This document shows, piece by piece, positions 59,624 through 64,000 of a stretch of DNA of 64,000 nucleotides. How positions within the stretch are numbered: the stretch's first letter is position 1; each line of letters begins with the position of its first letter. The notes below the pieces were generated by a model. The model had not been told where the DNA came from, did no database searches, and worked only from the letters and a program-made list of their open reading frames with translations. Both the position numbers and the translations under genes were made by a program. Source of the stretch: JBBREP01 sp963716525 (lineage in GTDB: Bacteria > Actinomycetota > Acidimicrobiia > IMCC26256 > PALSA-610); contig OY970315.1 in the NCBI GenBank assembly GCA_963716525.1, positions 2,542,001 through 2,606,000 on the forward strand, given 5' to 3'.

Positions 59624-60904
59624 ATGACGGACAACGACCCCGGCAACCACCCGGGACACCATTCGGGGCACGACTTCGTGGTCTCGGCCGACGGGCACAT
59701 CGTCGAGCCCACCGACCTGTTCCACACGCGCCTGCCGAAGCACCTGCGCGACCGGGGCTTCTGGGAGGAGGACTTCGAGACCGAGCCCCTCGTGGAGGGC
59801 GGGGTGCGCGACTTCGCGCGCGTGCGCACGCAGGGCTTCGAGGGCTGGACCGTGTCGCGCTACCACCACCACGACGGCACGCCGCACACCGGCGATCCCG
59901 AGCGCATGCTCGACGACATGGACTTCGACGGCATCGACGCGCAGGTCATGCACCCGAACCGTTCGCTGTTCGCGCTCTACAGCGACGACCACGAGCTGTC
60001 GATCGCGCACGCTCGCGTCTACAACGACTACGTCATCGAGCGGTACACGCCCTATCTCGCGCGGATCGCGCCCACCGCGCCGATCCCGCTCACCGACATC
60101 GGCGACGCGGTGGCGGAGATCGAACGGGTGGCGGCGGCGGGATTCCGCGCGATCCTGCTGCCCGCGGTGTCGCCGTTGCCCTACTGGTCGGCCGAGCTCG
60201 ATCCGGTCTGGGCCGCGGCGCGTGCGAGCGGCACGCACGTGTTCTTCCATTGCGCCACCGGCGGCGTGAAGGTGGGGGAGGCGGAGTCGCCCACGTTGCG
60301 CCAGGTGCGGGCGATGGCCGACGAGCTCAACCTGCCGATGGACAGCCGCCTCGCGTCGAAGCGGATGATGACGCAGTGCGTCTACAACACGATCAACCCG
60401 CAGCAGATCATGATCGACCTGATCGGCGGCGGTGTGGCCGAGCGCTACCCGGAGCTGCATTTCGGGCTCATCGAGTTCAACGCGCACTGGCTCGCGTCGC
60501 TGGTGGGCGCGATGGACAAGGCGTGGGTCACGGGTATCGGCCAGGACGCCGACTGGTGGCTCGGCTACTGGGACGAGAGCCGTCCCGCGAACGACCAGCC
60601 GCAGATGGCGCGCATGTTCGATGTCAACGAGAAGTGGCCGTACCCGCTCCGGCCGAGCGAGTACGTGCGCCGGCAGTTCCACGTGTCGTTCCAGGACGAC
60701 CCGATTGCGGTCGCGTGCCGGCACGTCACGGGGCTGTCCACCATCGTGTGGGGCTCCGACTACCCGCATGCGGAAGGCACGTTCCGCGGCAGCCGGCAGC
60801 TGATCGCCTCGCAGTTCGCCGACGTACCGGCCGGTGAACGGGCCGCGCTGCTCGGTGGCACGCTCGGCGGTGTGCTCGGCATCGACGTGACGGAGGCTGG
60901 CTGA
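59624..60904 (+). CDS. Amidohydrolase-2 family (ACMSD-like) metal-dependent hydrolase
   Basis: A 426-residue TIM-barrel hydrolase/decarboxylase. Metal motif VVSADGHIVEPTDLF is near residue 18, His strand VFFHCATGGVK near 205, NPQQIMIDLIGGGVAERYPEL near 258 and WGSDYPHAEGTF near 375. AGGAAGG precedes ATG 59624. It heads a plus-strand operon with the SDR (CTGA overlap) and the acyl-CoA dehydrogenase. In ACMSD-like enzymes the reaction is decarboxylation of a ring-cleavage product or hydrolysis of a C-C or C-N bond. Substrate unknown, plausibly downstream of the BVMO and cyclase. Confidence 0.88.
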   Translation: MTDNDPGNHPGHHSGHDFVVSADGHIVEPTDLFHTRLPKHLRDRGFWEEDFETEPLVEGGVRDFARVRTQGFEGWTVSRYHHHDGTPHTGDPERMLDDMDFDGIDAQVMHPNRSLFALYSDDHELSIAHARVYNDYVIERYTPYLARIAPTAPIPLTDIGDAVAEIERVAAAGFRAILLPAVSPLPYWSAELDPVWAAARASGTHVFFHCATGGVKVGEAESPTLRQVRAMADELNLPMDSRLASKRMMTQCVYNTINPQQIMIDLIGGGVAERYPELHFGLIEFNAHWLASLVGAMDKAWVTGIGQDADWWLGYWDESRPANDQPQMARMFDVNEKWPYPLRPSEYVRRQFHVSFQDDPIAVACRHVTGLSTIVWGSDYPHAEGTFRGSRQLIASQFADVPAGERAALLGGTLGGVLGIDVTEAG

Positions 60905-61800
60905 ACCCCTACCGGTTCGACGGGCGCGTCGCGATCGTCACGGGCGCGGGACGCGGGCTCGGGCGCGCCTACGCGCTCCTGCTCGCGGCGCGCGGCGCGC
61001 GTGTCGTCGTCAACGACCTCGGCGGAGCGGTCGACGGTGCCGGCACCGATGCGACGGTCGCTGCGGCCGTCGCGGAGGAGATCGTCGCGGGCGGAGGCGT
61101 CGCGCTCGCCGACGGCAACGACGTGTCGACGTCTGCGGGCGCGCAGGCGCTGGTCGATACGGCGCGGGAGCAGCTCGGTGGCGTCGACGTCGTGATCAAC
61201 AACGCCGGCATCGTGCGCTGGGTCGGCTTCCCCGAGCTCGACGAGGAGACCCTGGCCCGGCACCTCGCCGTGCACGTGGGCGGCGCGTTCCACACGACAC
61301 GCGCCGCATGGCCGCACATGGTCGAGCAGGGTCACGGCCGCGTCGTGATGACCACGTCGACAGGGGTCTTCGGGCTCGCGAACAACGCCGCGTACGCCAC
61401 GGCCAAGGCCGCGGTGATCGGGTTGACGCGCAGCCTCGCGCTCGCCGGTGCGCCGCACGGCGTCAAGGTCAACCTGATCGCGCCGGGCGCCGCCACCCGC
61501 ATGGGCGGCGACGAGCACGCGCCGGCGATGTCGCCCGATCTCGTGGCGCCGATGGTGGCCTACCTCGCGCACGACGACTGCCCGGTGACCGGCGAGATCT
61601 ACGCAGCGGGCTTCGGCCGCTTCGCCCGGATCTTCGTCGCGCAGACGCCCGGTTACGTGTGCGGCGACGGCGCGCCGACGATCGAGGACGTGGCCGCGCA
61701 GTGGGCGGCGATCAACGACGAGTCGGGGTACCGCATCCCGGCCGACCTCGGCGACTGGGCCGCCGCGTTCACCGCCCACCTCCAGCCCGGGAGCGCGTGA
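60901..61800 (+). CDS. SDR oxidoreductase with a CTG start codon
   Basis: A 299-residue SDR. The frame begins NPYRFDGRVAIVTGAGRGLGRAYALLLA, then NNAGIVRW, Ser in VMTTSTGVFG and YATAKAAV near residue 161. The N-terminal fold is complete only if translation starts at CTG 60901, since no ATG, GTG or TTG occurs in frame in the preceding 60 bases. GGAGG lies 4 bases upstream, and CTG overlaps the amidohydrolase stop as CTGA, as GTG does elsewhere in this window. The length and DLGGAVDG motif resemble 17-beta-HSD type 4-like (peroxisomal multifunctional) SDRs acting on 3-hydroxyacyl-CoA. Confidence 0.82.
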   Translation: MNPYRFDGRVAIVTGAGRGLGRAYALLLAARGARVVVNDLGGAVDGAGTDATVAAAVAEEIVAGGGVALADGNDVSTSAGAQALVDTAREQLGGVDVVINNAGIVRWVGFPELDEETLARHLAVHVGGAFHTTRAAWPHMVEQGHGRVVMTTSTGVFGLANNAAYATAKAAVIGLTRSLALAGAPHGVKVNLIAPGAATRMGGDEHAPAMSPDLVAPMVAYLAHDDCPVTGEIYAAGFGRFARIFVAQTPGYVCGDGAPTIEDVAAQWAAINDESGYRIPADLGDWAAAFTAHLQPGSA

Positions 61801-61801
61801 C

Positions 61802-62981
61802 GTGGATCTCGAGCTGCACGAGTCGGAACAGGAGCTCGTGGCGCTCTGCCGCCAGTTCGCGCGAGCGCGAGATCGCGGTGCGTGCGCCGGTCGCGTGGCA
61901 CGAGGCGCGCTGTCCCACCGACCTACTGCGCGAAATGGGTGCGCTGGGGCTGCTCGGCCTGCTCGTGCCGGTCGAATGGGGTGGGATCGGCATGTCGACG
62001 GTCGGTTTCGTCGCGGCGATGGAGCAGATCGGCGTGGCCGACCAGTCGGTCGCCGCCGCATGGCAGGCGCACGTGACGATCGGATCGCTCCCGCTGCTCC
62101 TCTTCGGCACCGACGAGCAGCGCGAGCGCTGGCTGCGGCCGCTCGCCGAGGGGCGCGTGCTCGGCGCGTTCGGGCTCACCGAGCCCGACGCGGGATCCGA
62201 CGCGCGCGGGATCCGTACCCGGGCCGAGCGTCGCGACGGCGGTTGGCTCATCAACGGCCGCAAGACGTTCATCTCGAACGCGGGCACCGACATGTCGTTC
62301 GGTGTCACGCTGCTCGCACGCACCGGAGCCGGTGACGCTGGTGACGCCGGCGATGCGGGTGATGCGGGTACGCGGCCGACGTACGCGAGCTTCGTCGTCG
62401 AGAAGGACACGCCGGGCTTCACGATGGGGCCCAAGATGGCCGCCATCGGCTGGCGCGGCCTCGATACGCGCGAGCTCGCCTTCGACGACGTGTGGGTGCC
62501 CGACGACCATCTCGTCGGCGACCCCGCGATGGGGCTCGCGCAGTTCCTGCGCACCCTCGAGGTGGGCCGCATCTCGATCGCAGCGTTGTCGCTCAGCCTC
62601 ACGCAGGCCGTGCTCGACCTGGCGAAGGACTACGCCGCGCAGCGCGTGCAGTTCGGCCAGCCGATCTCGTCGTTCCAGGCGATCCAGTTCAAGCTGGCCG
62701 ACATCGCCACCGAGCTCGAGGCGGCGCGGTGGCTCACCTATCGGGCCGCATACCTGCGCGACAGCGGCCAGCCGTTCCGCAAGGAGGCGGCCATGGCGAA
62801 GTTGAAGGCGAGCCGCGTCGCCACGTGGGCGGCGTCGGAGGCGGTGCAGATCCACGGCGGCCTCGGCTACATGCTGGAGGCACCCGTCGCTCGCTTCTAC
62901 TGCGACGCCAAGGTCCTCGAGATCGGCGAGGGCACGAACGAGATCCAACACCTCGTGATCGCCCGCGAGCTCGGCTGCTAG
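61802..62981 (+). pseudogene. Acyl-CoA dehydrogenase, frameshifted near its N-terminus
   Basis: GTG 61802 opens DLELHESEQELVALCRQFA, and the rest (EREIAVRAPVAWHEARCPTDLLREMGALG, FGLTEPDAGSDARG, KTFISNAGTDMSF, QAIQFKLADIATELEAARWL, IHGGLGYMLEAPVARFYCDAKVLEIGEGTNEIQHLVI) is one frame over. One extra base at about 61862 (GCGCGAGCG) accounts for it; repaired length 392 residues, normal for the family. The catalytic Glu region near the C-terminus (IGEGTNEIQ) is intact. A repeated Gly-Asp-Ala insert occurs around residue 180. FAD-dependent dehydrogenation of an acyl-CoA is expected if repaired. Sequencing error is plausible. Confidence 0.82.
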
Positions 62982-63002
62982 TGCCCCCCCCCGCCGCCGC
63001 AC

Positions 63003-63046
63003 CATGCGTCGTTTGGGTACCAAATAGCGGTCCCAAACGACGCATG
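63003..63046. terminator. Strong hairpin between convergent genes
   Basis: A 15-base arm (63003-63017, CATGCGTCGTTTGGG) is exactly complementary to 63032-63046; with one bulged T the stem extends by 3 more pairs (ACC/GGT) around loop AAATAGC. No U tract. It lies 22 bases after the acyl-CoA dehydrogenase stop and 80 before the E1 gene stop, so it is probably a bidirectional terminator or a mobile palindromic repeat. Confidence 0.6.
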
Positions 63047-63120
63047 AGGGTCCGGCGAGGGTCCGGGGAGGGTCCGGGGAGGGTCCGGGGAGGGTCCGGG
63101 GAGGGTCCGGGGGGGGGGGG
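63046..63120. repeat. G-rich 11-bp tandem repeat ending in a 12-G run
   Basis: Six copies of GAGGGTCCGGG (first copy ends GGC), then a run of 12 G (63109-63120). The tract has many closely spaced GGG runs and could form G-quadruplexes. A run of 9 C (62984-62992) stands on the other side of the hairpin. Length in such runs is error-prone. Confidence 0.85.
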
Positions 63121-63125
63121 AATGG

Positions 63126-64000
63126 TCAGATGCGGGCGAGGCGGCGGACGGCGGCTTCGATCGTGGCGTGGTCGGGGAGCCAGGCCCGCTCGAGGTCGGG
63201 GGCGTAGGGCGGCGGGGTCGGCGCCGCGCCCACCCGCTCGATCGGGGCGTCGAGATCCCAGAATCCTTCGCGCGCGACGGTGGCCGCGATCTCCGCGCCG
63301 ATGCCGAACGGCACGACCGCCTCGTGCGCGATCAGCAGCCGGCTCGTGCGGTGCACCGACTCGAGGATGGTGGCCATGTCGAGCGGTGCAACCGTGCGCA
63401 GGTCGATCACCTCGACCGAGATGCCGTCGGCCGCGACCGCGTCGGCCGCCGCCAGCGCCTCGTGCACCATCCGCGACACCGACACGACGGTGACGTCGGT
63501 GCCCGGGCGCACGATGCGCGCCCGCCCGATCGGCACCACGTGATCGGCCGGCGGCTGCGGACCCTTCATGCCGTACAGGAGGCGATGCTCGATGAACACC
63601 ACGGGATTGGGATCCTGGATCGCGGCGCGCAGGAGCCCGTACGTGTCGGCCGGCGTCGACGGCATCACCACGGTGAGACCGGGGATGTGCGCGAGCAGCG
63701 CTTCGAGGCTCTGCGAGTGCTGGCTGCCCGACGAGCGACCGGCGCCGAACTGCGTGCGCACGGTGAGCGCCATCTGCGCGGCGCCGCCGGTCATGAACGG
63801 CAGTTTCGCGGCCTGGTTGAGCAGCTGGTCGAAGCACACGCCCACGAAGTCGAGATACATCACCTCCACCACCGGACGCATACCGGCCATCGCCGCGCCC
63901 ACACCGAGCCCCACGATCGCGGTCTCGGAGATGGGCGTGTCGCGCACGCGGTCGCCGAAGCGATCCTGCAGCCCACGCGTGAGGCCGAACACATTGCCCC
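63126..64000 (-). CDS. 2-oxoacid dehydrogenase E1 component, beta subunit (partial)
   Basis: The C-terminal 291 or so residues of a transketolase-like E1 beta subunit; the 5' end lies outside the window. It has DTPISETAIVGLGVGAAMAGMRPVVEVMYLDFVGVCFDQLLNQAAKL, the pyrimidine-domain core, then GAGRSSGSQHSQSLEAL, VVMPSTPADTYGLLRAAI and VFIEHRLLYGMKG, and a transketolase C-terminal domain (VIDLRTVAPLDMATILESV, LLIAHEAVVPFGIGAEIAA). Subunits of this type convert a pyruvate, branched-chain or acetoin substrate to acyl-CoA with E1 alpha and E2, which must be further along. Confidence 0.9.
   Translation of the reverse strand, partial: GNVFGLTRGLQDRFGDRVRDTPISETAIVGLGVGAAMAGMRPVVEVMYLDFVGVCFDQLLNQAAKLPFMTGGAAQMALTVRTQFGAGRSSGSQHSQSLEALLAHIPGLTVVMPSTPADTYGLLRAAIQDPNPVVFIEHRLLYGMKGPQPPADHVVPIGRARIVRPGTDVTVVSVSRMVHEALAAADAVAADGISVEVIDLRTVAPLDMATILESVHRTSRLLIAHEAVVPFGIGAEIAATVAREGFWDLDAPIERVGAAPTPPPYAPDLERAWLPDHATIEAAVRRLARI

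Noticed and set aside
1..64000. CRISPR array, prophage, integrative element or transposon
   Set aside because: No spaced direct repeats of CRISPR type, no integrase, transposase or phage structural genes were found; tandem arrays here have no unique spacers.

Overview
The window is very GC-rich, gene-dense DNA from an actinobacterium. The gene set fits a member of the Acidimicrobiia or a related catabolically versatile actinomycete: F420-type LLM oxidoreductases, P450s, thiolase/DUF35 pairs, ACMSD-type amidohydrolases, a RafH-like dual-domain hibernation factor, GTG/TTG starts and 4-bp NTGA gene overlaps. The taxonomic call is inference from gene content. I saw no rRNA, tRNA, CRISPR array, insertion sequence, integrase or phage gene.

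Layout. 0-3.3 kb: DMT exporter, DUF6390-like protein, aldehyde dehydrogenase. 3.5-6.1 kb: envelope block (CHRD-like anchored protein, class E/F sortase, lipoprotein, copper lipoprotein). 6.1-8.3 kb: TetR regulator divergent from an amidohydrolase across a 41-bp region that looks like two face-to-face leaderless promoters, then a DUF167 gene. 8.5-11.3 kb: frameshifted SAM methyltransferase with a coiled-coil tail, and a Tat-signal surface protein. 11.6-15.8 kb: SDR, D-aminoacylase-like amidohydrolase, acyl-CoA carboxylase beta subunit. 15.8-17.6 kb: decayed stretch with remnants of an enoyl-CoA hydratase, an LLM oxidoreductase and a VOC protein. 17.6-20.3 kb: diguanylate cyclase and P450.

20.4-33.4 kb is a stress/dormancy block: ChaB-like protein, MscS channel, cupredoxin, PQQ beta-propeller lipoprotein, ferritin-like protein, BON/DUF2267 protein, lipoprotein, RafH-like hibernation factor, phosphoribosyltransferase-hydrolase fusion, DUF1918 protein, zinc alcohol dehydrogenase and PEP synthase. 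Six copies of a 14-bp DosR/DevR-like box (about GGGACCTWNGGCCC) lie by these genes, so I propose a hypoxia or dormancy regulon whose regulator is outside the window.

33.7-64 kb is mostly catabolic. It holds a sulfatase, a DUF35-thiolase-thiolase operon whose thiolases lack the usual nucleophilic Cys, a large LAL/LuxR regulator, an SDR, a TIGR03857-like LLM oxidoreductase, enoyl-CoA hydratase with a signal-less substrate-binding protein, an unknown protein beside a perfect 26-bp palindrome, and an amidohydrolase. Next comes a minus-strand five-gene operon (SDR, CoxL-like molybdoenzyme, P450, TetR, DapB-like reductase). Last is an oxygenase cluster: Rieske oxygenase, SnoaL-like protein, Baeyer-Villiger monooxygenase, cyclase, amidohydrolase, SDR with a CTG start, acyl-CoA dehydrogenase and a 2-oxoacid dehydrogenase E1 beta running off the end. 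It looks like ring oxygenation, ring opening and beta-oxidation-like steps for an unknown aromatic, terpenoid or steroid-like substrate.

Caution on sequence quality: four otherwise intact conserved genes carry single-base frameshifts (near 9.34, 27.16, 54.89 and 61.86 kb), so assembly indels are a real possibility.
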